Part shown: positions 1 through 8,555 of the stretch, one piece after another
How positions within the stretch are numbered: position 1 is the stretch's first letter
How the letters are laid out: the number at the start of each line of letters is the position of its first letter
Origin: a virus
DNA length: 42,555 nt
IMG/VR virus record: IMGVR_UViG_3300045051_000191
Location: 1-42,555 of that record
Direction: 5' to 3' (one strand)
The notes under the pieces: generated by a model
Told to the model about the DNA's origin: nothing
The model's input: only the letters and a program-made list of their open reading frames with translations
Database searches by the model: none
Position numbers and translations under genes: made by a program

Positions 1-108
1 CTGAGGCTGATCCTTGTGGGCGTCCACATAGGACAGCAGCGCCTCACCCTTGAGGGGGGCGGGTTTGGCGGTGGGGGGTACCAGAGCGGGTGCCGTGGTG
101 GTCGTCAT
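1..108 (-). CDS. Partial copy of the cyAbrB-like gene (5' end only)
   Basis: This is the first 36 codons of the cyAbrB-like gene (complete at 41905..42459), present because of the terminal redundancy. The start ATG is at 106-108 on the minus strand and the frame runs off the left end of the contig. It should not be counted as a second gene. Confidence 0.9.
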   Translation of the reverse strand, partial: MTTTTAPALVPPTAKPAPLKGEALLSYVDAHKDQPQ

Positions 109-131
109 GGGATGAGAGTTGACACCCTACA

Positions 132-160
132 ACAGTACGGCATGGCCATCATGCCGTCAA
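132..160 (-). promoter_or_regulatory. Duplicate copy of the cyAbrB-like gene promoter
   Basis: This is the redundant copy of the promoter at 42483..42511: -35 TTGACG, 17-base spacer holding a palindrome, -10 TACTGT. The T/C difference between the two contig ends (position 128) lies just downstream of the -10 box, near the expected transcription start. Confidence 0.55.
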
Positions 161-168
161 GCTCTTTC

Positions 169-1395
169 CTACTTGCCGCCGAAGATGCTTGCGAACAGAC
201 CTTTCCCTGTGTCAGCACGATGCCAGGAGTCCGCCGACGCGATGCCTTGTGCTAGGGCCGTTCCAACCGTGGCCCAGGTGGATTGCCCCCTGACCGATCC
301 GATCTCCGTATAGAGAGGCATCAGGCCAGGGGTGGGGCGCAGCGGGTCGAGGAAGGGCGCCTGCCGGTAGGGCATCGACGCCTCATAGAACGCCCCCTCA
401 GTCTGGATCTGCAACGATGCAAGCTCCCTGCCGTACTGGCGCTGGCTCAGCCCGAACGTGGGGATGGTTAGCCGCTCCATCACCTCAGCCTGGTACCGAT
501 CCTCACGGCTGAAAGAGTCGCTGGCGAACTGGGTATCACGGCCGGCACGGTCCCTGGTGTACGCCATCCGTGCTACCTGATCCTCCATTTGCAGGGCGAT
601 CCGGCCCATTTCGGATGACACCTCAGAACGCATGGCCCCATTGAGCAGGGCTACTTTCAGATCGCGGCTGCGGGCCTTCATGTCCAGTTCGGCATAGGTT
701 CGACCCACAGCCTGTGCTGCATTGATCGCCAGCCGCTGTGCCGTGGCCCCTCCACCCTGGCGGCCAGACGTGATAGCCGACATTCGACCATCCTGTTCCA
801 TGGCAGCGATGGTCTGGATCTGATAGGCCATGTTGTCCCGCGCCTCATCCAGCGCCAGGCTGGCCATCACGTCTTTTGCATCCTCCTGATACTTATTGAT
901 GATGGCGGTACTCTGATTCTCCAGCAGTTGCACTTGATTCAGGAATTGCCGGGACTGCTCCATCGAGTCCATGGCAATCTGTGTGGTCTGGAAGTTGAAG
1001 TCCGTCCGCCCCCGATCTTGGGCCTGCATGAACTCCAGTCCAACCTGTTCACCCCTCAGCCGTTCTTCCGTGACGAACCGATCGGCCAGGGCTTCCTGAT
1101 TGATCGCCAGGTTCGCAGCAGCGTTGCGGATCAGCATGTTGGCGAAGTTCGCCTGATCCGTGGCCTTCATCAGTTCAACCTCCCGAAGTTGGTTGACACG
1201 GGCCATGTCCCATTCCCACTGCTGATTCGCAACCTGATTGGCCAACTGCCATTCGGCAACGTCATAGACCCATTGGGTCAACGCTGCCTGCCTGGCTTCC
1301 TCCCTGGCCTGCTGCTGTTGGCGCCGGCTGGCGTTGCCGCCGAGAAGGCTGCTGCCGATACCCAGGACGCCCCCGACGATCGCTCCCCAAACCAT
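169..1395 (-). CDS. Internal virion protein, T7 gp14-like
   Basis: A 408-residue protein that follows the tail tubular B gene by 3 bases, the position of gp14 in T7. In T7 this protein is ejected with gp15 and gp16 and helps form the channel through the cell envelope. The N terminus has a glycine-rich hydrophobic stretch (about residues 3-20), followed by a long Gln/Ala-rich helical region (about 22-290) that looks coiled-coil-like. ATG at 1395 is preceded by GAGGTAAGG. At 408 residues it is about twice T7 gp14 (196), so the C-terminal part (about 290-408) may be an added domain. Assignment rests on position and composition rather than a diagnostic motif. Confidence 0.7.
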   Translation of the reverse strand: MVWGAIVGGVLGIGSSLLGGNASRRQQQQAREEARQAALTQWVYDVAEWQLANQVANQQWEWDMARVNQLREVELMKATDQANFANMLIRNAAANLAINQEALADRFVTEERLRGEQVGLEFMQAQDRGRTDFNFQTTQIAMDSMEQSRQFLNQVQLLENQSTAIINKYQEDAKDVMASLALDEARDNMAYQIQTIAAMEQDGRMSAITSGRQGGGATAQRLAINAAQAVGRTYAELDMKARSRDLKVALLNGAMRSEVSSEMGRIALQMEDQVARMAYTRDRAGRDTQFASDSFSREDRYQAEVMERLTIPTFGLSQRQYGRELASLQIQTEGAFYEASMPYRQAPFLDPLRPTPGLMPLYTEIGSVRGQSTWATVGTALAQGIASADSWHRADTGKGLFASIFGGK

Positions 1396-1398
1396 GCC

Positions 1399-3951
1399 TT
1401 ACCTCGCCTGTGCTCGGTCACTGTAGGAGCCTTCCCAGGATGCACCAGTCAGTGTCACCGGGAAGAACGAATCGGATTCCACGAACACCCGGCAATCGGT
1501 GTTCTTCGATGCAACCATGGCGCGGCAGCTTCCGGTATCAAGCTCGCCCGTGAATGTATCGAGCGTGTTCGATTGCACGTTGAGTTGCCGGGGATTGAAG
1601 AACTTGCGTGAATCTTCGGCACGGTTCTTCCGCTTGACCCTGATCGTATAGGGTCCGCTGTTGCTGTGATGCACAGTCCATGTTGCGATCCGCAGGCAGC
1701 CAGACTGCTCACCGACAAGTCGAGTCCGGTCATCATTCCGCACAGGCAAGAATGCTCGGTTGAACTCATAGGACATTGTGTAGCGTGAGCCGATCACAAC
1801 CGAATCGGTGCGCCAGTCTCCAAGCTCGCTGCATACGATCTCATTGCCAGTGAATCCCGTTCCGATCAACAGGCCACGATTCCTGCTGTTGCCGAATGCA
1901 ATGACCACATCAGTAGGACTGACGATCTGATAGGGCAGGGTGAACGTGGTTCGGTTGCTGCCAGGATCGTAGGTGGCAGAGACATTCGGGCCAGGGAACG
2001 AAAGGCGCCGATCCAGGCGAATGTCCGGTGCCGCCGGATCGTCAAGCTCAGGTGTCGGCATGTCCACCAGATAGGTGCCATCGGGATAGGACACGATCAG
2101 CCACAGCCGATCGTCATAGAAGCGGACCCACTGAACGTCGCCATCGAACTGCCACGTTCCCCACGCTGACTGCTGTTTGCTGATCGCATTCTGAGCCGTT
2201 GACCACAGGTATTTGTAGACATACAGCAGCTTGCGATTCTGAGGCGAACTGACAACCATGAAGTCGAGCCCTTCGCTCACGTCCCATACATCGGCCAGTC
2301 CAGGGATCAGCCGTGGCACATTGCTGGTGATGCTCAGACTGCCGCCCAGGTTGAGTCCCAGGCGCCGCGATTCAGTGTTGATGAACTGATACTCACGGAA
2401 TCCGGTAAAGCCTGTTTCCTCGGTGGCAAACAGAACGTTCGGGCCAGCCAGCCTCGGTGCGATCAGTTCATTCATTTCGATGTTACTGAGCCTGATGCAC
2501 TCTGCGGTGCGAGGCGTCAACACTTCGCCATCGGCTGCGCGGACTTGGAACTGTCCACGATCGGAGAACAGCAGCAGCGATTCATCGGCGGCAATCGCCC
2601 AGTTGAGGGACGGGGATGATGCCGATTCGGCTGGCGTCCGAATGTCGATCGGATCAGTCTCAAGAACAGTGGTGCTGGTGTCTTGGAAGTAGTTGAAGAT
2701 GTTGTCATTCTCCGACAGCACAATGCTGTCACCGCCAATCAGCGTGTATCGGCCACGAAAGATCAAGTGATCCCTGATTGGCTTGCCGATGAATGATGGC
2801 GTTGGAACAGTGGTGGTATCACCAGCCGTTCGGTCCCCCCATTTCGGGAATGTGTAGGTGTACGTTTCGGGGCCAACGGTTATCGATCGCTCCGCTCCAT
2901 CGGCAGGCCCGATAAACAGCACTCGCGGCGCCGCCCGATAGATGACAAGCGGCATGGTGTTTTCATCCAGCTTGTATTCGATCCCAGGCGCAACCGTTTC
3001 TTGCCAGAACCCTTCACCGAACTGTGAGGATTTGTTGTTGGCAGAAAACTTCACCCAGTAGTCATCATTGGTGGTGGAAGGATCCGACTGCACTTTAATG
3101 TAGAAGCCTTCACGCGCAATGGCGGGAAGTCCACTGAACGATGCAACCGAATCTTTCAGCACCCGCGCCAGGGTGTTCGACCGCGAATCATCAATGCTGA
3201 TGGTGTAGGGGCTGCCGTCCAGTTTCTGCACAAACACCAATGCACCAAAGGCCACGGCAGAAAAGCCAGGCTCCAGAGCAATCCGGTTGGCCAGTTGAGT
3301 TGCAACCGTGGCCGTGCTCAGAGTGTTGACCGTATCGGTGGCTCGGGGCGTCCGAAACTCAGGGAGCACCCTGTCATTCAAGGTGACGACATAGCCAACA
3401 TCGAAGGCCACCGCTTGAACAAAGATCAGCGCATCACTCGGGATGACCGGCGAAAGCAGGCTGCTCATTGCTGCCGGTTTCTTTCGATTGAGCAGCAAGG
3501 CAATAGGACCGCTGTTCACCAGTCTGTAGCTGGTGGAGAGTCCTGAGTCATTGAACAAATAGCTGGCGGGCGTTGCTGTGATCACGCTGCCACTGACGGA
3601 CAGCCCCGTGCCATGAACGTCAATGGAACATGGCTGGCCTTCCTGTGATACATCGATGCGGCAGTTCGCTCCGCTTCGATACAAGGCGAAGTTGTATCGT
3701 TCGGCCGACTGGGCGAGCATCGATTCGCCCCATAGGTCGGTGATCTGTTCGGTGCTCAGCCGCCGCTGGTACCGGGTAGGACGCCGCTTGGTGAGCCCCT
3801 CGACCGGAGATGGCCAGCAGTTCACCTCGCCCGCGCTCTGGCCCGGCAGGCGGACGTGTGGCGGCTGCTGGGAGATCCCTTGCACCAGGGAATCCATGCG
3901 GCCACGGATGGCACCGGGGCCTGTGCGACGTTGACGAATCAGGTTGGCCAT
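1399..3951 (-). CDS. Tail tubular protein B (T7 gp12-like nozzle)
   Basis: An 850-residue protein; T7 gp12 has 794. It forms the nozzle of the short tail. The beginning is typical of the family: a basic stretch, then a segment with QGISQQPPHVRLPGQ (about residues 24-38), and NCWPSPVEGLTKRRPT, which I recognise from gp12 homologues. The rest is rich in beta-strand-like segments. I chose ATG at 3951 because GGAGGGA lies 7-8 bases upstream; a GTG at 3966 in the same frame is the alternative. It lies 2 bases after the tail tubular A stop, so the two are probably translated together. Confidence 0.92.
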   Translation of the reverse strand: MANLIRQRRTGPGAIRGRMDSLVQGISQQPPHVRLPGQSAGEVNCWPSPVEGLTKRRPTRYQRRLSTEQITDLWGESMLAQSAERYNFALYRSGANCRIDVSQEGQPCSIDVHGTGLSVSGSVITATPASYLFNDSGLSTSYRLVNSGPIALLLNRKKPAAMSSLLSPVIPSDALIFVQAVAFDVGYVVTLNDRVLPEFRTPRATDTVNTLSTATVATQLANRIALEPGFSAVAFGALVFVQKLDGSPYTISIDDSRSNTLARVLKDSVASFSGLPAIAREGFYIKVQSDPSTTNDDYWVKFSANNKSSQFGEGFWQETVAPGIEYKLDENTMPLVIYRAAPRVLFIGPADGAERSITVGPETYTYTFPKWGDRTAGDTTTVPTPSFIGKPIRDHLIFRGRYTLIGGDSIVLSENDNIFNYFQDTSTTVLETDPIDIRTPAESASSPSLNWAIAADESLLLFSDRGQFQVRAADGEVLTPRTAECIRLSNIEMNELIAPRLAGPNVLFATEETGFTGFREYQFINTESRRLGLNLGGSLSITSNVPRLIPGLADVWDVSEGLDFMVVSSPQNRKLLYVYKYLWSTAQNAISKQQSAWGTWQFDGDVQWVRFYDDRLWLIVSYPDGTYLVDMPTPELDDPAAPDIRLDRRLSFPGPNVSATYDPGSNRTTFTLPYQIVSPTDVVIAFGNSRNRGLLIGTGFTGNEIVCSELGDWRTDSVVIGSRYTMSYEFNRAFLPVRNDDRTRLVGEQSGCLRIATWTVHHSNSGPYTIRVKRKNRAEDSRKFFNPRQLNVQSNTLDTFTGELDTGSCRAMVASKNTDCRVFVESDSFFPVTLTGASWEGSYSDRAQAR

Positions 3952-3953
3952 TC

Positions 3954-4583
3954 TCAGTCCCTCCACAGCAGACCTTCGGACGGTTGAAAGCTACTGCCTC
4001 TCCCGTCATCCCCCCACAGGAAGTTATGGCGCGGGCCGGATTCTTCCGCTCGCATCAGCATCACCCGTGCATACTCCTCATCCTGGATCGAGTATGCATA
4101 GATGGCGTTGCTGTTGACGAATCGAGAGCCGAAGATTCGACCGGCGCGAATGGTGATGTATTGCTGGGCCTGATGGGGAAGCTCATCCCACGGCAGCAGC
4201 ATCACCATCGCCTGAATTGTGAGCGACGGAACGCCGATCAGGTTGTAAGTCTGTTTGGTCTTGTCGTAGATCCTGTTGCCCCTGACCACATACGGCAACG
4301 GGTTGTATCGCCTGGGATCGAAGGTGACGCGCAGGTGATTCGACGGGACGGTGAACTGACTCCCCATCGGGGAGAGTTGAACATTCGTATCCGTGTTCCA
4401 ACTGAATCCCTCAGCCTGCACGTCCCTGGAAACTTCCGCCAGGGTCTGACGTGCAACCGTGCTTTCCGTGATCTCATTCGCAGCAGTGGTGCTCAGTTGA
4501 TCGATCGGAGCTTCGCCAATCATGGCGAGCAGTGTATTCACCGCCTCAAGTTCAGTCATGGGGATAGCTGGTAGCCGTCCCAT
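3954..4583 (-). CDS. Tail tubular protein A (T7 gp11-like adaptor)
   Basis: A 209-residue protein (T7 gp11, 196). It is the ring that joins portal and nozzle. The sequence MTELEAVNTLLAMIGEAPI near the start (residues 9-27) is the hallmark of the gp11 family. Aromatic-rich segments such as FDPRRYNPLP are also typical. ATG at 4583 gives eight residues before the usual family start; ATG at 4559 would begin exactly at MTELEAVN, but neither has a strong Shine-Dalgarno sequence. It is separated from the capsid gene by a strong terminator. Confidence 0.93.
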   Translation of the reverse strand: MGRLPAIPMTELEAVNTLLAMIGEAPIDQLSTTAANEITESTVARQTLAEVSRDVQAEGFSWNTDTNVQLSPMGSQFTVPSNHLRVTFDPRRYNPLPYVVRGNRIYDKTKQTYNLIGVPSLTIQAMVMLLPWDELPHQAQQYITIRAGRIFGSRFVNSNAIYAYSIQDEEYARVMLMRAEESGPRHNFLWGDDGRGSSFQPSEGLLWRD

Positions 4584-4601
4584 TCTGCTCTACTTGCGGA
4601 C

Positions 4602-4627
4602 AAAAAAAAGGGAGGCAAATGCCTCCC
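4602..4627 (-). terminator. Rho-independent terminator after the capsid gene
   Basis: On the minus strand, GGGAGGCA pairs with TGCCTCCC (8-bp perfect stem, 2-base loop, 4610-4627) and is followed directly by eight T (4609-4602). It lies between the capsid gene (stop 4669) and tail tubular A (start 4583). T7 has its T-phi terminator at the same place, after gene 10, where it raises capsid expression relative to downstream tail genes. The same role is inferred here. Confidence 0.93.
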
Positions 4628-4668
4628 CGGTGACGCTTCGTTTTCCCAGTCCAGACCCAGTATAGGGC

Positions 4669-5706
4669 TCAGAGGGGGAGCGAGTTCCAGACTTCCACGG
4701 TCGCTTCGGGACGGATGTAACCGAAGCCGCTGGCGTACTTGCCGACCATCAGGGTTGCCTGATACATGGCGTTGTAATCATTCCCCGTCATCTGCATACT
4801 CAGACCGCGCAGATTGACGGCACCCAGAGCACTCCGCTGGAAGGCGATCATGCGGGTCCGCGTCATGTCCACGGAGGAAAGGGGAATCGTGGTGCCATTC
4901 CAGACAAAGCCCTGTTCGCCCGGTTCCGCCGTCACGTTGCCCTGGGCAATGTGGTTGGACTGGAGAACGGTGAACCCGGCGAGTCTGGTCAGTTGCGCCT
5001 CACGGTAGGAGCCGGGGGCGCCGCCTTGGTTCCAGTCCTGATTGACCGCCCGATCGGACTGGATCAGCGAGTAGTATTCCGCCGGCCGACAGACGAGGAA
5101 TCTGTCATTCTTGGGAACGTCCTTTTCGTCCAGAACCTGAGCACAGGCGAACACGGCGGAAACCAGCGCGTTCGACGTGGGCGAGGCGGACGCCAGATCG
5201 ATACGGGCGCCGGTACGGGGCTGTTGATCGGGCGTCAGGCCGACAGGAAGGTTCGCCGTCAGATCGGAAACGGTCTGACGTGCGGCCATGACGGCGACAC
5301 GGGCGACCCGGCGATCATACCGGCGAGCCAGGGCTTCACCCAGTTCGACGGAGTAGATTTGTCGGGAGTCGAAGTGAGCTTTCGCTTCGTCCAGATCGTA
5401 GATCGAGGCATCAGCGATCACCAGATCATCGATGTTGATGATCACTTCGTTCTGGCCCAGGTTGCCCTGACCGACGACCATTTGACCGGGGACGTGGTAG
5501 CGGGAGAGCGCCCGACCGAAGATGGGGAATTGTGCCGAGCGACCCGATTGGATCGTCTTGGACATGGTGAGATCCTTGAAAACACAGGCCCGCTTGAATG
5601 CGGTCAGAGTCTCACCACTGAACACCCGAAGAAACAGGGCGTTCTGCTGTTCGTAGGTTGTGGCTGCACCATTGATGGCGCCAAGCCGCGAAAGAGTGAT
5701 GGTCAC
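4669..5706 (-). CDS. Major capsid protein (T7 gp10-like)
   Basis: A 345-residue protein, the same length as T7 gp10A. It builds the icosahedral shell (HK97 fold in this family). Features typical of podoviral capsids are the segment SGRSAQFPIFGRA (about residues 54-66), INIDDLVIADASIYDLDEA (about 90-108), and a C terminus with repeated short beta segments. The first codon in frame is GTG at 5706; no clear Shine-Dalgarno precedes it, and the next in-frame ATG is about 46 codons downstream and would remove conserved sequence. It is flanked by a 257-base leader upstream and a strong terminator downstream, as expected for the most abundant virion protein. Confidence 0.95.
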   Translation of the reverse strand: MTITLSRLGAINGAATTYEQQNALFLRVFSGETLTAFKRACVFKDLTMSKTIQSGRSAQFPIFGRALSRYHVPGQMVVGQGNLGQNEVIINIDDLVIADASIYDLDEAKAHFDSRQIYSVELGEALARRYDRRVARVAVMAARQTVSDLTANLPVGLTPDQQPRTGARIDLASASPTSNALVSAVFACAQVLDEKDVPKNDRFLVCRPAEYYSLIQSDRAVNQDWNQGGAPGSYREAQLTRLAGFTVLQSNHIAQGNVTAEPGEQGFVWNGTTIPLSSVDMTRTRMIAFQRSALGAVNLRGLSMQMTGNDYNAMYQATLMVGKYASGFGYIRPEATVEVWNSLPL

Positions 5707-5834
5707 GGTGGAATACCGAAGTAGGAGGGTTGGTGTTTGCCAAACCTCAGAAGTCCCTGACTCCTGTTCAACTCACTTCGGGTTGTCGGCGTACCGGCCC
5801 TGAGCTTCCGTTGTTGGTTGCGCTGGTCCGATTA

Positions 5835-5848
5835 TTGCACGGTGTCAA
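5835..5848 (-). promoter_or_regulatory. Recurrent motif TTGACACCGTGCAA upstream of the capsid gene
   Basis: This is one of at least six exact matches in the window to TTGACA(C/G)C(A/G)T(T/G)CAA, here on the transcribed strand in the 257-base gap between scaffold and capsid genes. There is no good -10 box at 17 bases, so an ordinary sigma70 promoter is unlikely. The place corresponds to a T7 late promoter (phi10). A role as a phage RNA polymerase promoter is inferred. Confidence 0.5.
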
Positions 5849-5931
5849 GCGTGGTGGTAGGATCCTGCCAGTCCGATGCCCAGGCAAAGTAAGGGGACGC
5901 CCCCAAACGCCGCGCTACGACTGACGGGAAA

Positions 5932-5955
5932 GGGGGGCCAGCCCACGGCTCCCCC
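5932..5955 (-). other. GC-rich hairpin downstream of the scaffold gene
   Basis: On the minus strand GGGGGAGCC pairs with GGCT(GG)CCCCC around a GTG loop, a few bases after the scaffold stop codon, followed by CTTTCCC rather than a T-run. It may be a weak terminator or an RNA processing/stability hairpin that separates scaffold and capsid messages. Confidence 0.45.
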
Positions 5956-5963
5956 AGTACCAA

Positions 5964-6749
5964 TCAGCGGCCGGCGAAAACTTCGCTGATGGCCAGCCGT
6001 TCTTCCACCTCCGCGATGTAGGCGGGATCGGCGTTGCCGCCCATGTAGCGAGGATCGTTCATTGCCGCCGTCACTTCCGCCTGGGAGCGGAAGGGTTGCA
6101 GCGACGATCCGCCACCCCCAGCAGTACCGCCCAGCAACTGCGGTTCGTATCCCTGCTTCATCATCATGTCGAACTGAATGGCCTTGATGGCCGTCAGTAC
6201 GGTTTCGACCTTTCCGGTCAGCAGGGAATCATTGAACTGAGCGATCTGATCGGCAGTGAGATTCTGGCCCGCCCATTGCTGGAGTCGGGCGAATCCTTCC
6301 TCGCCGCCAGTCTGCCCCAGGATTGCATTCCTGATCGTCGCTTGCTGCTCCGGCGAAAGCTGAGTCTCGGGAGCAGCAGGGGCGGCCGGGGGTGCCTCGG
6401 GGGTGGTGGCCGGCGGGGCGGCCGGGGGCGCCGCTGGGGGTGCATCGCCAGCGGTGACCGGGGGATCCCCGGTCGGCGGGGTGGTGGCCGGCGGGGCGGC
6501 CGGCGGGGTGCCTCCCTTGAGGGTGGCCAGTTCCGCCCGAAGGCGGCCGGCTTCACTCTCCAGGCTCTGATAGGACGCCGCGAGATCATCAGGCGATCTG
6601 AACTTCCCCAGGATGAGAGGCGGTTGGACGCCCAGTTGCTCATCCGTCAGTTCGGCTTTCGCCTGTGTGACTCGCTGTTCCTCGGTCTTGCCATCGAACC
6701 CTGCCTGATCGGCAAACGATCCGTCATCGGCAATCGTGATCTCAGGCAT
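5964..6749 (-). CDS. Capsid assembly scaffolding protein (T7 gp9-like)
   Basis: A 261-residue acidic protein between portal and capsid genes, the T7 gp9 position (307 residues). Scaffold directs procapsid assembly around the portal and then leaves. The N-terminal part contains LRSPDDLAxSY-like sequence (KFRSPDDLAASYQSLESE, about residues 47-64), typical of podoviral scaffolds. A low-complexity Pro/Ala region (about 78-130) follows and the C-terminal part has a helical, charged segment ending in a basic residue cluster, the expected capsid contact. Its start overlaps the stop of the upstream 93-residue gene by 8 bases. Confidence 0.85.
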   Translation of the reverse strand: MPEITIADDGSFADQAGFDGKTEEQRVTQAKAELTDEQLGVQPPLILGKFRSPDDLAASYQSLESEAGRLRAELATLKGGTPPAAPPATTPPTGDPPVTAGDAPPAAPPAAPPATTPEAPPAAPAAPETQLSPEQQATIRNAILGQTGGEEGFARLQQWAGQNLTADQIAQFNDSLLTGKVETVLTAIKAIQFDMMMKQGYEPQLLGGTAGGGGSSLQPFRSQAEVTAAMNDPRYMGGNADPAYIAEVEERLAISEVFAGR

Positions 6750-7023
6750 TCACTTCGGCTCCGCTGATGTAGAGAAACCCACCGTTCCCGTCCGCGATGG
6801 GATGACTCGGGGCGCCGGTCATCGGATCGATACGGGTTGCGGTCGCCGGGGCCTGATCTTCGCCCGGTTCGGCATCAGGGGTGGGGGCCTGATCTTCGCC
6901 CGGTTCGGCGTCAGGCGGCGACTGGATCGACGGCTGGGGCTCCTGCTGCTGGCTGGCCGCTCCCGGCTGCTCCTGGCTGGCCCCCTCCGGCGGCTGCTCC
7001 TTGCTGGTTTGGCGGGATGACAT
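6742..7023 (-). CDS. Small Gln/Pro-rich protein between portal and scaffold
   Basis: A 93-residue reading frame starting at ATG 7023 inside the portal gene (113-base overlap, different frame) and ending 8 bases inside the scaffold gene. It is rich in Gln, Pro, Glu and Ala and carries two tandem copies of DAEPGEDQAP (period 12 residues). The C-terminal GGFLYISGAEVNA is better ordered. Because both strands of overlap could be shadows, I am only fairly sure it is expressed; the non-overlapping 3' part (6750-6910) would otherwise be an unexplained gap. Function unknown; position suggests a head-assembly accessory. Confidence 0.6.
   Translation of the reverse strand: MSSRQTSKEQPPEGASQEQPGAASQQQEPQPSIQSPPDAEPGEDQAPTPDAEPGEDQAPATATRIDPMTGAPSHPIADGNGGFLYISGAEVNA
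6849..6914. repeat. Tandem 36-bp repeat, two units
   Basis: Units at 6849-6878 and 6885-6914 match over 30 bases with one difference, at a 36-base period. They encode the repeated DAEPGEDQAP of the small protein at 6742..7023. The second copy overlaps the last codon and stop of the portal gene. Confidence 0.85.
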
Positions 7024-8551
7024 TGCTCTGGTTGGTAGCAAGTTGACCCGCCAACTGTAGCTGCTGAGCTTGATTTTCCATAGCCTGAACCTGCTCGGGG
7101 GTCTTGAGTAGGTCTTTGGTATCGATGCCATCTGCGGCGGCGATCTTCTGGAACAGCACGGGAAGATTGATGTAGCGCATGAATCCTTGCGGATCAACCT
7201 GTGATGCCATTCCCAGGAAAGATCCCAGTCGCTGCTTCTCATTCCCACGGCTGATCGCATCGATGCCGGTTGTCACTTGCGGTTCCACCAGTCCTTCGGG
7301 AATGTCATCCAGTCTGCCGTCCCTTGTCATCACATGCAAGGCGCGGCGGATCAGCGGCAGTTGCAGTTCATCGCTGAGCAGGGTATAAACTCCCCCGTAG
7401 GATTCTTCAAGCTGCCTGGCCAGAATGGTGATCTCCTGTGCAGTGACCCGCTCGCCATCACGCTGCACAGCCTCAGTCAGCATGAATGCAAAGTTGAGCC
7501 GACGTTCGATCATCTGCATTGTTTGCAGGCCGGTCATGTAGTCGGTCTGCTTATCGACGCGCAGGAAGCCAACATCATTCGGATCGCCAGAAACAAAGTC
7601 GAAGTTTTCCGCCCGGTTCAATGCGTCAACTCGGGTGACACCATTCGGATTCACCAGGCCCACGGTCTTGCTGCTTCCCAGGCCACCCTGAACGATGGCC
7701 TTGCTGAGTGAGTTGAAAGAAGTCAGATCGCCCAGCAGTTCTTCAACAATGCCAGTCCCGTAGAAAGAGCCCGTGACCTTGTTCATCCTGAGGGGAAGCC
7801 ACGGCGACTTGTCCATGCTGGCGAAGCCGGACGTACCGTTGATCACATTCCCTTTGTATTCCTGATGCCAGGTGACAGCCTGATCTCCCTTGCGCGGATC
7901 GTACTTGATGTGTGTGTATAGATCGTGCTGATCAGGGCTGACCGATTCATCGGGATTGGTGAGTCGCATCGCCCGATTGATGCTGCGCCGAACAGCGGCA
8001 GGCATGTTCTGCGGGGAGAGCTTTTCCCGAATGACAATCTCTTTGACGTTATCTTCGGGATCCCTCTCACCGGCAATCGACCGAAGCCCGTACATCTTGA
8101 GGAACGAGTTTCCGACATACAGCAGTGCAGTCCCGCCGCAGGCCAGGTGCTTCATCGTCTCAAACAAGGCAGCGCGAGCCCGCATCTTGTCGAGTTGACG
8201 AATGATCGTCCATTCCTGCTGCGACAGGTATGCGTCAACCTGCGCTGCGAATCCAGGCTCGCCCCTTCTCTGAGCTTCGGCCGCAACAGCGGAAGCATCC
8301 ATCACCAGTCGATAGAAAGGCTGACCCGGTGGGAACAATGCCAGCAGCATTTTCGCTGCAACATTGCTCAGGCCACGCGAGCCAAGCGACTGATACAGGT
8401 GCCGCGACAGTCTGGCAGTGTTCCGCACCAATCCATAATCGCTATCAGGAATCAGGGATGGAATCGTCAGGTGCGAACAGTCAATCGCTACGTCAAGGTA
8501 GTGTTGGCGTTCGGCTTGAAGCTGGCTCCATTTTGCGGCGGCCGTGCTCAT
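6911..8551 (-). CDS. Portal protein (T7 gp8-like head-tail connector)
   Basis: A 546-residue protein (T7 gp8, 536). It forms the dodecameric portal through which DNA is packaged and ejected. Family features include LYQSLGSRGLSNVAAKMLLALFPPGQPFYRL (seen as shorter conserved blocks at about residues 53-83), the DLTSFNSLSKAIVQ segment (about 272-285) and LTEAVQRDGERVTAQEI (about 355-371), a portal hallmark. The last 35 residues are a Gly/Ala/Gln-rich tail that overlaps the next gene. ATG at 8551 lies 4 bases after the stop of the preceding gene. Confidence 0.94.
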   Translation of the reverse strand: MSTAAAKWSQLQAERQHYLDVAIDCSHLTIPSLIPDSDYGLVRNTARLSRHLYQSLGSRGLSNVAAKMLLALFPPGQPFYRLVMDASAVAAEAQRRGEPGFAAQVDAYLSQQEWTIIRQLDKMRARAALFETMKHLACGGTALLYVGNSFLKMYGLRSIAGERDPEDNVKEIVIREKLSPQNMPAAVRRSINRAMRLTNPDESVSPDQHDLYTHIKYDPRKGDQAVTWHQEYKGNVINGTSGFASMDKSPWLPLRMNKVTGSFYGTGIVEELLGDLTSFNSLSKAIVQGGLGSSKTVGLVNPNGVTRVDALNRAENFDFVSGDPNDVGFLRVDKQTDYMTGLQTMQMIERRLNFAFMLTEAVQRDGERVTAQEITILARQLEESYGGVYTLLSDELQLPLIRRALHVMTRDGRLDDIPEGLVEPQVTTGIDAISRGNEKQRLGSFLGMASQVDPQGFMRYINLPVLFQKIAAADGIDTKDLLKTPEQVQAMENQAQQLQLAGQLATNQSNVIPPNQQGAAAGGGQPGAAGSGQPAAGAPAVDPVAA

Positions 8552-8555
8552 CTAC

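Larger units (their letters stand above)
1..204. repeat. Left copy of the 204-bp terminal redundancy
   Basis: Bases 1-204 repeat bases 42352-42555 with one difference that I can find: T at 128 against C at 42479. The repeat runs from inside the cyAbrB-like gene, through its promoter, into the 3' end of the gp14-like gene. It either marks a circularly closing assembly or a direct terminal repeat. T7-like phages do have direct terminal repeats of about this size, but the position inside a minus-strand transcription unit is an odd place for a physical end. Confidence 0.95.
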
